A program made the translations under genes and the position numbers. From positions 1 through 45,793 of the forward strand of contig SYMJ01000040.1 in the NCBI GenBank assembly GCA_005805505.1: 45,793 nucleotides of DNA, in the 5' to 3' direction. The notes beneath the pieces are model-generated. The model ran no database searches. It had not been told where the DNA came from and worked only from the letters and a program-made list of their open reading frames with translations. Source of the stretch: Verrucomicrobiales bacterium. GTDB lineage: Bacteria > Verrucomicrobiota > Verrucomicrobiia > Limisphaerales > UBA9464. Shown one piece after another: positions 36,936-45,793 of this stretch (positions within the stretch are counted from its first letter, which is position 1; each line of letters starts with the position of its first letter).

Positions 36936-37470
36936 ACACCTCATCCGTGCCGCCGCCGGCAATGCCGATGTCCGTGAAATCGTGGTGATTGGCAGCCAGT
37001 CTATCTTGGGGGCTTTTCCCAACGCGCCGGAAGACCTGCTCGTATCGATGGAGGCAGACGTGTTCCCCAAAGATCGCCCTGAACTTTCCATCGTCATCGA
37101 GGGCTCGATTGGAGAGCGGTCGATGTTCCATGAAACCTTCGGCTACTACGCCCATGGTGTGGATGAAACTACGGCCATTTTGCCAATCGGTTGGCAGGAA
37201 CGCCTCGTGCGAGTGGAAAACGAGAACACGAGAGGCAACATCGGATGGTGCCTTGAACCCCATGACTTGGCCGTGAGCAAGCTCGTCGCTGGTAGGGAGA
37301 AAGACTTGAGCTTTGTCGCATCGTTGATCCGCCATGGAATGGTCTCGGAAACGATCTTGCGTGAGCGTTTGAGTACCATCGATTTCACGGCGAAAGACGG
37401 GAAAGCCCGTTCATTGACCCGTCTGGATCGAGTCGCGAGATCTGTTCTTGGCAAAGAATCCGGTGCGTAA
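36916..37470 (+). CDS. DUF6036-like nucleotidyltransferase family protein
   Basis: VREIVVIGSQSILGAFPNAPEDLLVSMEADVFPKDRPELSIVIEGSIGERSMFHETFGYYAHGVDETTAILPIGWQERLVRV. Confidence 0.75.
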   Translation: MNRNQLEHLIRAAAGNADVREIVVIGSQSILGAFPNAPEDLLVSMEADVFPKDRPELSIVIEGSIGERSMFHETFGYYAHGVDETTAILPIGWQERLVRVENENTRGNIGWCLEPHDLAVSKLVAGREKDLSFVASLIRHGMVSETILRERLSTIDFTAKDGKARSLTRLDRVARSVLGKESGA

Positions 37471-37501
37471 ATGGGCCTTTTGGTTCTCAAGTATGACTGG
37501 A

Positions 37502-37540
37502 AATAGGGTTCGGGAACGACGTCTGAATTTGATTGAGCCG
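37502..37540. repeat. Repeat family copy D (R1 block)
   Basis: aatagggttcgggaacgacgtctgaatttgattgagccg aligns with R1 of copies A-C. Confidence 0.6.
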
Positions 37541-37718
37541 TTTGGGGTCGGCGATGCGGCAGGTCTCCTTTGAAAGGAATCGCGGTCAGCGCGTCATCCT
37601 GGGCGATGTCCCGTTGTTGGGCCGCTTCTTCCGATCCGAATCTTCCAGAACCCACCAGAACCGATTGTACGTATTTCTCACCCTCGTGGAAGTCGACGGT
37701 GCCCGTCGAAGGAACTGA
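37533..37718 (+). pseudogene. C-terminal remnant of a secretin (GspD/PilQ-like)
   Basis: VILGDVPLLGRFFRSESSRTHQNRLYVFLTLVEVD matches the secretin C-terminal pattern (LGDIPxLGxLFRS...LLVFLTP). Confidence 0.6.
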
Positions 37719-37782
37719 GAACCCAGAGCAAGCTCGGCGACTGGGGTTGTCAGCGACGAGGGCTTGGATCCAGGGTGGGGCG

Positions 37783-38742
37783 GTGCGTGGGACTGTTGAG
37801 ACATCGGGGGCTTCGGCCCGTTCCGGGGCGTTGGCCGCGCTGGGTTGCTACCTGCTGTGGGGTCTGGTGCCGCTTTATTGGAAACGCTTGGCGGCGATCG
37901 ACTCGCTGGAACTCATCGCCCATCGGCACTTGTGGTCGCTGGCGTTGCTGGCCTTGTTGATGGTGGTTCGGGGAGAGGGGTGGGGCTCGGCGGTGGCGGC
38001 GTTGTCCACCGTCCGGGGTGCTGCGCGGCTCATGCTGGCGTCGCTGCTGCTGACAACCAACTGGCTGGTGTATGTCTGGGGTGTCAACACGGGCCACATT
38101 GTCGAAACCAGTCTGGGATACTTTCTGGTGCCGCTCTTCAGTGTGTTGGCCGGTCGGTTTTTGCTGCACGAACAGCTGCGCCGGGTGCAGTGGATCGCCC
38201 TGGGTCTGGCGGAGGTTGGGGTGGGTTCCATGGTGGCCCAAGCGGGTCGGGTGCCCTGGATCACGCTGGCCTTGGCGGGGAGTTGGAGCGGTTACAGCGT
38301 TTTGCGCAAGCAGTCGACCTTGGGGGCCATTCCGGGCTTGGCGGTGGAAACCGTGCTACTGGCTCCCGCGGCGCTGGGGTTCTTGGTGTGGAGGCACGTC
38401 GAGGGCTCCGGGGCCCTGGGTCGAGTGGATGCCTCCACGCATGTGCTCCTCCTGAGTTCCGGGGTGATCACGGCCATCCCGCTGCTGTTGTTCGCCCACG
38501 CGGCCCAACGCATCCGCCTCTCCACCTTGGGCGTGATGCAATATGTGGCTCCGACCCTGCAGCTGACCCTCGGGGTCTGGGTGTACCACGAGCCGTTGAG
38601 CCGAACGCGGCTTTACAGCTTCTTGCTCATCTGGGCGGCTCTGGCCCTCTACTCGGTGGACAACTTGTGGGCACAGCGAGCAGGCGGGACGTCTGTGAGC
38701 CCCTCACCGAAACCCATCTCGGACACGCCAAGCGCGCGTTGA
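37783..38742 (+). CDS. rarD: EamA family transporter RarD
   Basis: GALAALGCYLLWGLVPLYWKRLAAIDSLELIAHRHLWSL...NWLVYVWGVNTGHIVETSLGYFLVPLFSVLAGRFLLHEQLRRVQW. GTG start at 37783 proposed; the ORF-track start at 37570 would add an unrelated N-terminus. Confidence 0.88.
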   Translation: MRGTVETSGASARSGALAALGCYLLWGLVPLYWKRLAAIDSLELIAHRHLWSLALLALLMVVRGEGWGSAVAALSTVRGAARLMLASLLLTTNWLVYVWGVNTGHIVETSLGYFLVPLFSVLAGRFLLHEQLRRVQWIALGLAEVGVGSMVAQAGRVPWITLALAGSWSGYSVLRKQSTLGAIPGLAVETVLLAPAALGFLVWRHVEGSGALGRVDASTHVLLLSSGVITAIPLLLFAHAAQRIRLSTLGVMQYVAPTLQLTLGVWVYHEPLSRTRLYSFLLIWAALALYSVDNLWAQRAGGTSVSPSPKPISDTPSAR

Positions 38743-38861
38743 GCCCGGATGGGTAAGTGCAACCTCCGAGGTAGGGCGATTTCTCCGAAAGCGCCGAGGA
38801 ATGCACCCAGACCTGAAAATTCACCCCCGGGTTTGAGGATGACCCCGTTTTGCAAGTCCCC

Positions 38862-39371
38862 TCAGTGCTTCTGGGTCTTGATAAAATTCAGCACTTGTTC
38901 GGCCTGATCGGAGGTCGAGCCCTTCGGATCCACCCACACGCACACGCCGTCTTTGAAGAGGAAGGCCGAGCGGCTGGCCATGCCGATGAGGTTCTTCACG
39001 CCGAAGGCTTCGGTCACGGCCTTTTCTTTGTCGGCCAAGAGGGCGAAGGGGAAGGACTGCTCGTCCTTGAATTGCTTCTGGCTGGCCTCGCCATCGGTAC
39101 TCACGCCGTAGACCTTGACTCCCTGTTTCTGCAACTGGCTCCACGCGTCGCGCAGTGAGCAACCTTGCTTGGTGCAGCCCGGGGTGCTGGCCTTGGGGTA
39201 GAAGTACACCAGGAGGTAGCCCTGTGCTCCGGCCTTGGCCAGCTCGACGGGCTTGCCGTCCTGATCATTGCAGGTAACGGCCGGTGCCTTGGCTCCGACG
39301 GCGAGTTTTTCGGCGGCGTTGCCCAGGAAAGGAAAGAGAGAGAGGGACATGGCGAGGAGGACGGCTTTCAC
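38862..39371 (-). CDS. Peroxiredoxin (Bcp/PrxQ-like) with signal peptide
   Basis: YLLVYFYPKASTPGCTKQGCSLRDAWSQLQKQGVKVYGVSTD. Confidence 0.93.
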   Translation of the reverse strand: MKAVLLAMSLSLFPFLGNAAEKLAVGAKAPAVTCNDQDGKPVELAKAGAQGYLLVYFYPKASTPGCTKQGCSLRDAWSQLQKQGVKVYGVSTDGEASQKQFKDEQSFPFALLADKEKAVTEAFGVKNLIGMASRSAFLFKDGVCVWVDPKGSTSDQAEQVLNFIKTQKH

Positions 39372-39416
39372 GGACGCTAATGTGCGCCACGATTACGCTC
39401 TGGCAACCCTGAGGAT

Positions 39417-40655
39417 GTGAACTCTCTGTTGAAGGCGCCGCCCGTATTCCGGCCTTCCGGGTTGATGCATCGGGCCCGGCTGGAGCAGCTTCGTGCCATG
39501 TCTCCTTGGATTGCGGTGGGCCGAGTGTGCCGGCGGCGGGTCGGGCCTTCGGTGATGGCGTTGTGGCTCGCCCTGACGAGCCCATGCGGTGTCTCGGGCG
39601 CATTGGGGGCGTCGCTGTGGGAGATTCACGAGGCGCGTTCGGTGCGCGTTCTGAGCGATCCGATCCAAGTCGCGGGGCTGGGCTGGTTCGCAGAAGATGC
39701 GCCGGTGTTGCGCCGGCTGCCGGAGCGGGTGAAGGACCAGGTGAGTCCGGCTGTGTGGGGCTTGGCTCAGCATCCTTCCGGAGCCCGAGTGCGCTTTCGG
39801 ACCGATTCGACCCGTCTCGGTCTCGTGGCCAAAAACCCGGACGCGTCGACGATGCACCACATGACCAGCGTCGGCCAAAACGGCTTCGACCTGTATGTCG
39901 ACGGCCAGTACCGCAACAGCGCCTGGCCGGATGCGAAGGGATTAATCCAGCGGGAGTGGGCTTTGGGCGAGGGACGCCCGATGCGGGAGGTGACGTTGTA
40001 TTTGCCATTGTACAAGGCGGTGAGCATCGAACGGTTGGTGCTGGACCCAGGGGCCACGCTGGCCGCGCCGACGCCGATGGCTCGGCCTCGGCCGGTGGTG
40101 TTTTATGGTTCAAGTATCACGCAGGGAGGCTGCGCCGAGAATCCCGGACTGAGCTACACGGCCATCTTGGGTCGGTCGCTGAACCTCGACTTCATCAACC
40201 TGGGTTTTAGTGGTGCGGGTCTCGGGGAGCCGGCCGTGGCGGAGGCGGTGGCGGAGATCGACGCGGAGGCCTTCGTGCTCGACTACTGGGCCAATCCGTC
40301 GCCCGAGGTGTACCGCGAGACCCTGCCGGGATTCGTGGACACGGTGCGCCGGCGGCATCCGCGCACGCCGATTCTCGTCACCGGCCCGTTTTGGTTTCCG
40401 GCCGAAGCGGGATCGGCCTCGATCCATGCCCAACAAGAGAGCAAGCGCAAGACGGCCCGCGACTTCGTGGCCGCCCGGCGGAAAGCGGGAGACCGGGAGA
40501 TCGTGTTTGTGGATGGGCTCGAAATGCTGTCGCGCTCCCAGGGTTCGGGATTGGTGGATGGTGTGCATCCCAACTCGCTGGGTTTCCAATGGTGTGCCAA
40601 TGGGCTCGAACCGCAGTTGCGGCGGGCCTTGAAACTGCCCTCCAAACGGCGCTGA
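39417..40655 (+). CDS. SGNH/GDSL hydrolase family protein
   Basis: VVFYGSSITQGGCAENPGLSYTAILGRSLNLDFINLGFSGAG...LVDGVHPNSLGFQ. The true start may be a later Met (for example 39498). Confidence 0.9.
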   Translation: MNSLLKAPPVFRPSGLMHRARLEQLRAMSPWIAVGRVCRRRVGPSVMALWLALTSPCGVSGALGASLWEIHEARSVRVLSDPIQVAGLGWFAEDAPVLRRLPERVKDQVSPAVWGLAQHPSGARVRFRTDSTRLGLVAKNPDASTMHHMTSVGQNGFDLYVDGQYRNSAWPDAKGLIQREWALGEGRPMREVTLYLPLYKAVSIERLVLDPGATLAAPTPMARPRPVVFYGSSITQGGCAENPGLSYTAILGRSLNLDFINLGFSGAGLGEPAVAEAVAEIDAEAFVLDYWANPSPEVYRETLPGFVDTVRRRHPRTPILVTGPFWFPAEAGSASIHAQQESKRKTARDFVAARRKAGDREIVFVDGLEMLSRSQGSGLVDGVHPNSLGFQWCANGLEPQLRRALKLPSKRR

Positions 40656-40748
40656 GGCTGTGCGGATTCCCGCCCGGAATCCGGCTGGTTCGCTGCAGGA
40701 AATCTGGACCACAAAGAGCTTGTGCCTTCACGCGCGGCTGCTTTTCAT

Positions 40749-40764
40749 ATCGGTGAATGCCGAT
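40749..40764. promoter_or_regulatory. Putative ArsR operator
   Basis: Inverted repeat ATCGG-tgaatg-CCGAT immediately upstream of arsR. Confidence 0.4.
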
Positions 40765-40774
40765 GCGTTTAACA

Positions 40775-41212
40775 ATGCCAGCCAAGCCGCTCGTGCGCGC
40801 CGCCGCGGCCTTGGCCGACGGAAATCGGGTGCGCATTCTCCGGGCGATCTCCGGGGCCGAGTTGTGCGTGTGCGAATTGTGCGACGCGCTGGGTCTGACC
40901 CAGTCGACCTTGTCCACCCACTTGCGGGTGCTGCGCGACGCCGGGCTGAGCGCCTCCCGCAAGGAGGGCAAATGGAGCTACCACCGACTGACGCCATTGG
41001 GCCAGTCGGTGACCGAGGCCTTTTTCGCAGTCTTCCCGTCGGTGTTGGCCACCGATGCACACCTGCGGCGGGATCAGGCCCGCCTGGAGCGGCGTCTGGC
41101 TTTGCGCGACGAGGCCGACCAGTGCTGTGTGGGATCGCAATGCCGATCGATGGAGTCCCGGTCGTTGGGATCTCGATCGCTGAAATTACGGGAGCGGAAA
41201 GGAGGCGCATGA
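40775..41212 (+). CDS. arsR: ArsR-family metalloregulator
   Basis: ALADGNRVRILRAISGAELCVCELCDALGLTQSTLSTHLRVLRDAGL. C-terminal EADQCCVGSQC. Start placed at the third ATG because the track start at 40757 lies inside the putative operator. Confidence 0.92.
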   Translation: MPAKPLVRAAAALADGNRVRILRAISGAELCVCELCDALGLTQSTLSTHLRVLRDAGLSASRKEGKWSYHRLTPLGQSVTEAFFAVFPSVLATDAHLRRDQARLERRLALRDEADQCCVGSQCRSMESRSLGSRSLKLRERKGGA

Positions 41213-41913
41213 GCCAACAGAACCGTGCCTCCCGATCGCTGCCGTGGGCTCCATGGCTGGCGGAGTTTTTGGGCACGTTCCTCATCGTGTTCGCGGGCAC
41301 CGGAGCCATCGTGGCCAATGAGGTCTCGCACGGTGCCATCACCCACCCGTGCATCGCACTCACGTTTGGAGCGGTGGTGATGGTGCTCATCTACGGGTTC
41401 GGTGAAACCAGCGGGGCCCATTTCAATCCGGCGGTGACGGTGTCCCTGGCGGCTGCCCGTCGCTTTGAGTGGCAGGCAGTTCCGGGTTACGTGGCGGTCC
41501 AGTGTGGCGGGGCCTTGGCGGCCAGCGGGCTGCTGCGGTGGCTGTTTCCCACCGTCGTGAATTTGGGAGCCACCCGGCCTTCGGGATCCGATTCCCAGAG
41601 CCTGGTTTATGAGGCGATCCTGACCTTCTTCCTCATGGTGGTGATCTTGCAGGTTTCGGTTGGGGCCAAAGAAAAGGGCATCACCGCCGCCGTGGCCATC
41701 GGTGCGACGGTGGGATTGGAGGCGATGTTCGCTGGGCCGATTTGCGGAGCCTCCATGAATCCCGCCCGTTCGTTCGGACCGGCCATGTTCGGGCCCGGTC
41801 TCGGTTCGCTGTGGATTTACTGTCTGGGCCCGGTATTCGGGGCGCTTTTGGCGGTTCCGGTGCATCGCATCCTTCAAGGGACCCGTGCGGGTTCGCCGCG
41901 CGGCAAGTCTTGA
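41209..41913 (+). CDS. MIP/aquaporin family channel (AqpS-like context)
   Basis: GGAGG ribosome-binding site then ATG 41209, overlapping the arsR stop. NPA motifs AHFNPAVT and ASMNPARS. Confidence 0.93.
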   Translation: MSQQNRASRSLPWAPWLAEFLGTFLIVFAGTGAIVANEVSHGAITHPCIALTFGAVVMVLIYGFGETSGAHFNPAVTVSLAAARRFEWQAVPGYVAVQCGGALAASGLLRWLFPTVVNLGATRPSGSDSQSLVYEAILTFFLMVVILQVSVGAKEKGITAAVAIGATVGLEAMFAGPICGASMNPARSFGPAMFGPGLGSLWIYCLGPVFGALLAVPVHRILQGTRAGSPRGKS

Positions 41914-41965
41914 GTCGTCTGCGCTAAATCACCCGAACGAAGTCTCCTCCCACACTCTTCTCACC

Positions 41966-42430
41966 ATGAAACTCCTAGAATTTCGAACCCTCCTTATTCA
42001 GCACCCCAGTGCGCTCCTGCGATTCCAACAGCCGGATGGCACCTTCCTTGCGGTCCACGCGCATGTCTCGGAAGTGGCGCGGGTCGAGAAGCACTACATC
42101 GACTGCGGCGGGGTGCTTCGGGCCGATGCGTTTTGCCGCCTGCAAACCTGGGTGGCCGACGATGTGGATCATCGCCTGATCGCCGCGAAACTCCTGGCCA
42201 TTTTCGACAAGGCGGGTCCGGTTGGATTGCGCGACGACTTGGAGGTCGATGTCGAACACGAGGTGGGCTTTGTCACGCAAATGCCGCTCGAGTCGGTGAC
42301 GGAGCAGGGCGGGGAACTCGTCCTGCGTCTGGGGCTTCGACACACCGATTGCCTGGCCCAAGACCGTTGCCAGGTCGCCGCACCAGCCCCTCAAACAATC
42401 GGTTTTCGCACGCTTCCCAAAGCACGATGA
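41966..42430 (+). CDS. DUF6428-like protein
   Basis: [71 protein letters not shown]. Confidence 0.75.
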   Translation: MKLLEFRTLLIQHPSALLRFQQPDGTFLAVHAHVSEVARVEKHYIDCGGVLRADAFCRLQTWVADDVDHRLIAAKLLAIFDKAGPVGLRDDLEVDVEHEVGFVTQMPLESVTEQGGELVLRLGLRHTDCLAQDRCQVAAPAPQTIGFRTLPKAR

Positions 42431-42897
42431 ATGCCCCCATGAATCCAGAAACTCAAACTCCTTTGATCCTCGTGCTGTGCACGGGCAACTCCTGTCGTAG
42501 CCACATCGCCGAGGCCATTTTGCGCGCGGCCTCGGGCGGGGTGTTCCGCGTGGCCAGTGCCGGCAGCAAACCTGCCGGATATGTCCACCCGCTATCCATT
42601 CGGGCGCTGGCTGAGATCGGTATCGACATCGCCAGCCACACCTCGAAGCACATGAACCTCTTCCTCGACCAGCCGGTGGAGACGGTGATCACCGTGTGCG
42701 GCAATGCCGACCAAGTGTGTCCGGTGTATCCGGGCCAGGCGAATCGCTACCACTGGCCCTTCGAGGATCCGGCCCACGCCCCGGGCACTGAAGACGAGCA
42801 AATGGAGGTATTTCGACGAGTGCGCGACGAGATTCGCCGCGTGTTCGAGGCCTATGCCCGGGGTCGTATCGATCAGGCTCGGCTTCGGGTGGGCTGA
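42427..42897 (+). CDS. arsC: Arsenate reductase ArsC, LMW-phosphatase type
   Basis: [25 protein letters not shown]...[20 protein letters not shown]...[34 protein letters not shown] overlap with the upstream gene. Confidence 0.93.
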   Translation: MNAPMNPETQTPLILVLCTGNSCRSHIAEAILRAASGGVFRVASAGSKPAGYVHPLSIRALAEIGIDIASHTSKHMNLFLDQPVETVITVCGNADQVCPVYPGQANRYHWPFEDPAHAPGTEDEQMEVFRRVRDEIRRVFEAYARGRIDQARLRVG

Positions 42898-42995
42898 ATG
42901 GTCCTGCTGGAAAGGTGTGACCGATTGGTCCGCTGCAAAGGGTTGATACCGCGGATTGAGTTCGTGGCCCTGTATGGTTTTCTCAGCTCAGCGCG

Positions 42996-44315
42996 ATGAC
43001 TGTGAACCCACTACTTCAATGGTCTCTGAGAAAGATCTCTGCTGCCTTGCAGTCCGGAGAGCTGACGCCGACCCATTTGACCGAAACGGCCCTCAAGTCG
43101 GCTCGGCGGGGTGCGGCCTCACGGGCGTTCATTGTGATCGACGAGGCCGGGTCGAAGGCCCAAGCCGTAGCCCTCGAGGCGTCCGGTCCCCAAGGTCCGC
43201 TCTGGGGGTTGCCGCTGTCGGTGAAGGATCTCTTCGATGTTCGTGGTCTGCCCACGACGTGCGGGTCGCCGTTTTATGCGGGTACCCGGCCGGTGCCCCA
43301 GACGGACTGTCCGTACGTGGCCGATTGGCGCGCGCAGGGGACCGTGTTGGTGGGTAAGACAAACTTGAACGAGTTTGCCTACGGCATCACCGGCGAGAAC
43401 CGCTGGTTCGGCGATGTCACGCAGCCGGGGCATCCGGACCGTTTGACGGGAGGATCGAGTTCTGGAGCCGCGGCCAGCGTGCTCACGGGTGCGGCCGCAA
43501 TCGGTTTGGGCACCGACACGGGCGGATCTTTGCGCGCGCCGGCGGCGCTGTGCGGGATGGTGTCGTATCGGGCGACCTTGGGCAGCGAGGATGCTTCCGG
43601 AAGTTTTCCGCTGGCCCACGCGTTCGACACGCTGGGATGGCTGCAGCGCAGTTTGGGCGATTTGCCCTGGGTGGCTCGGAATCTCCGGCCCAGCATTGCC
43701 TCACCGGTCGTGTCGCGGGCCCCTCGAGTAGGCGTGGTGCACGGCGATTGGCTGGCTCCGGCCGAGCCTGAGGTGCTAGCCGGACTGGAGAGTTTTGTGG
43801 AAGCGTTGAAGGCCGGCGGTGCCTCGGTGGAATCGGTAGAAGGCATTGGGTGGGAGCATGCGGTGGACTGCTTTGTTCCCATCCAGGCCCATGAGGCTCA
43901 TGCCACCCATGCGCCGTACTTGCCGCACCATGCGGGTGCTTACGATCCGGCGATCTTGCCGCGGTTGGAATTGGGGCGGGGAATTTCCGCTGCGCGGTAT
44001 TCGGAACTGCTCGCCGAACGCGATGCATTCCGTCGCGGGTTCGATCCGCTCTTCGCGCGATTTGATGTGCTCATCGCTCCGGCCAGTGCGATGCGTTTTC
44101 TGAAAGCTGGCGTTGATCATGCTGCCACCCGACCCCGCATGATCCGGCTCACGGCGCCCGCCAGTTTAGGCGGATTGCCCGTGGTGACGGTCCCCTGGAT
44201 CGAACGCGGTGAACCCGGCCTGGGGTTCCAATGCATGGGAGCTCCCGGTTCGGATGGCTTGTTGTGGTCGTTCGCCGAATGGCTGGCGGACTTGCATCTG
44301 CCGCAGATTCCCTGA
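42996..44315 (+). CDS. Amidase family protein
   Basis: SVKDLFDVRGLPTTCGSPFYAG; GKTNLNEFAYGITGENRWFGDVTQPGHPDRLTGGSSSGAAASV; GTDTGGSLRAPAALCG. Confidence 0.93.
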   Translation: MTVNPLLQWSLRKISAALQSGELTPTHLTETALKSARRGAASRAFIVIDEAGSKAQAVALEASGPQGPLWGLPLSVKDLFDVRGLPTTCGSPFYAGTRPVPQTDCPYVADWRAQGTVLVGKTNLNEFAYGITGENRWFGDVTQPGHPDRLTGGSSSGAAASVLTGAAAIGLGTDTGGSLRAPAALCGMVSYRATLGSEDASGSFPLAHAFDTLGWLQRSLGDLPWVARNLRPSIASPVVSRAPRVGVVHGDWLAPAEPEVLAGLESFVEALKAGGASVESVEGIGWEHAVDCFVPIQAHEAHATHAPYLPHHAGAYDPAILPRLELGRGISAARYSELLAERDAFRRGFDPLFARFDVLIAPASAMRFLKAGVDHAATRPRMIRLTAPASLGGLPVVTVPWIERGEPGLGFQCMGAPGSDGLLWSFAEWLADLHLPQIP

Positions 44316-44462
44316 CGGGATGGACCTCGGTGAGCCTTCTGTTCGGGGCGGGCGTCGATCCTGATGGGGATCCTGTGATTTTGATTCCGTAATCCGTCAC
44401 CGGAATTCCGCGGAGTTTTGCGTTTTTCATTTTCGGTTTCCCGGCACACTGCACTTGTCGTT

Positions 44463-45641
44463 ATGAGCAAAGCGTCCGCCCACAAGATTTCGAAGAAGTT
44501 CGCCTCCTACCCTCGCCTCAACCCGTTCGCCGTCGGCAAGAGTATCTCTGCTGCCGATCTCATCGATCAGTCGATGTTGGCCTACAATGGTGGCCGATTG
44601 CGCGAGGCGGCCCAGCTGCTTGCCAAGAAAATGCTGCCGAATGACGGGTTCATCGGCATGTCGTTGACAGGCGCTTTGACTCCGGCTGGCTTGGGTAAGA
44701 GCTGTCTCATCCCGCTGATGAAGGGCGGCTACGTGGACTGGATTATTTCGACGGGGGCCAACTTGTACCACGACCTGCACTTCGGTTTGGACATGCACTT
44801 GCACAGCGGCACGCCGTTTCTTGACGATGTGGAATTGCATGATGAGGGCGTCATCCGCATTTACGATGTGCTCTTCGACTACAACGTGCTGCTCGATACC
44901 GACGCGTTCGTGCGAGAGGTGATCCAGTGTCCGGAGTTCCAGAAGGTCATGGGCACCGACGAGTTCCATTACTTGCTCGGCAAATACGTGCACGCCCGCC
45001 AGAAGAAGCTGGGCATCCGGGATAGTTCTATCCTGGCCACGGCCTACCAGTGCGGTATCCCTATTTTCACCAGTAGCCCGGGCGATAGTTCCATTGGTAT
45101 GAATGTGGCGGCGATGTCGTTGCGCGGATCGCAACTGCTGCCCGATGTGAACCGCGACGTGAACCAGACGGCGGGCATCGTGTATCACGCCAAGAGCACG
45201 GGTCACACGAGCAGCGTGTTCATCTTGGGCGGCGGCAGTCCGAAGAACTTCATGCTGCAAACCGAGCCGCAAATTCAGGAGGTCATGGGCATCCAAGAGA
45301 AGGGGCACGACTACTTCCTGCAGTGCACGGATGCGCGTCCGGACACGGGTGGTCTTAGCGGTGCCACGCCGGCCGAGGCGGTGAGCTGGGGTAAGATTGA
45401 TCCGGACAAGCTCCCGGACTCGGTGGTGTGCTACACCGACAGCACCATCGCTCTGCCGCTGCTGACGGCGTACGTCACGGCGCGCGTCAAGCCCCGCAAG
45501 CTCAAGCGGCTCTACGACCACCGCGACGCGATTCTCGGCAAGGTACGCGAGATGTACCTGAAGACCGGCACCGTCGACAAAGTCCTCACCAGCCGCAAAG
45601 TCGCCAAGCGCTCCAGCTCCATCGGCCTCAAAAAACCCTAA
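44463..45641 (+). CDS. Deoxyhypusine synthase family protein
   Basis: [42 protein letters not shown]...[15 protein letters not shown]...[43 protein letters not shown]. Confidence 0.92.
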   Translation: MSKASAHKISKKFASYPRLNPFAVGKSISAADLIDQSMLAYNGGRLREAAQLLAKKMLPNDGFIGMSLTGALTPAGLGKSCLIPLMKGGYVDWIISTGANLYHDLHFGLDMHLHSGTPFLDDVELHDEGVIRIYDVLFDYNVLLDTDAFVREVIQCPEFQKVMGTDEFHYLLGKYVHARQKKLGIRDSSILATAYQCGIPIFTSSPGDSSIGMNVAAMSLRGSQLLPDVNRDVNQTAGIVYHAKSTGHTSSVFILGGGSPKNFMLQTEPQIQEVMGIQEKGHDYFLQCTDARPDTGGLSGATPAEAVSWGKIDPDKLPDSVVCYTDSTIALPLLTAYVTARVKPRKLKRLYDHRDAILGKVREMYLKTGTVDKVLTSRKVAKRSSSIGLKKP

Positions 45642-45662
45642 GGGGTCGGTCCCGAATGGCAG

Positions 45663-45793
45663 TTAGTTAAGGCCTAGGCGTTTCTTGGTGAGCCGCTTTC
45701 TGCGAGGCGGGTGGGGTAGGTTTTCCAGCATGTACTCCATGGTGGCCCGCTGCATTTCCTGCAGCAGGTCCCAGATTCGCCGTTGATTGGCCA
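45663..45793 (-). CDS. Hypothetical protein, C-terminal fragment running off the window
   Basis: Reverse-strand open frame ...ANQRRIWDLLQEMQRATMEYMLENLPHPPRRKRLTKKRLGLN*. Confidence 0.4.
   Translation of the reverse strand, partial: ANQRRIWDLLQEMQRATMEYMLENLPHPPRRKRLTKKRLGLN

Noticed and set aside
40660-41208. Extra N-terminal part of the aquaporin ORF
   Set aside because: It overlaps arsR fully. ATG 41209 has a GGAGG site and begins the MIP domain.
42133-42426. Extra N-terminal part of the arsC ORF
   Set aside because: It overlaps the DUF6428 frame. ATG 42427 starts directly before the arsenate reductase fold.

Overview
This is a GC-rich window from a chromosome that is probably Verrucomicrobia (PVC group). 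The lineage call rests on DUF1501/DUF1549-DUF1553 pairs, a PVC-type heme-binding CxxCH protein, and a pseudopilin with an H-x9-DG-like C-terminus. Left part (about 1-28.3 kb) is mostly ordinary exported catabolic or housekeeping genes: two DUF1501/DUF1553 loci, an ABC exporter pair, ThuA, two PQQ-type beta-propellers, a DTW-domain protein with an unusual C-terminal extension, a pseudopilin, MsrA, a tandem alpha/beta hydrolase, an N,N-dimethylformamidase-large-subunit-like protein, a heme-binding protein, and a TPR-redoxin protein. Middle part (about 28.4-37.7 kb) is an accessory island of small modules: an AbrB-type antitoxin with a truncated PIN toxin, a Phd/YefM-YoeB pair, a winged-helix plus nucleotidyltransferase pair with a palindromic operator, a possible integron-cassette relic, a DUF4288 gene, and a small ORF coupled to a DUF6036-like nucleotidyltransferase. 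Diverged copies of one palindromic repeat family sit between several of these modules. Right part (about 37.7-45.8 kb) carries RarD/EamA, a peroxiredoxin, an SGNH hydrolase, an arsR-aquaporin-DUF6428-arsC arsenic operon, an amidase and a deoxyhypusine-synthase-family protein. Gene remnants were recognised for an old-yellow-enzyme reductase, a secretin C-terminus, a PIN toxin, and a helical-repeat gene broken by one in-frame TAA. All calls come from reading the sequence and from remembered family motifs; no database search was run.
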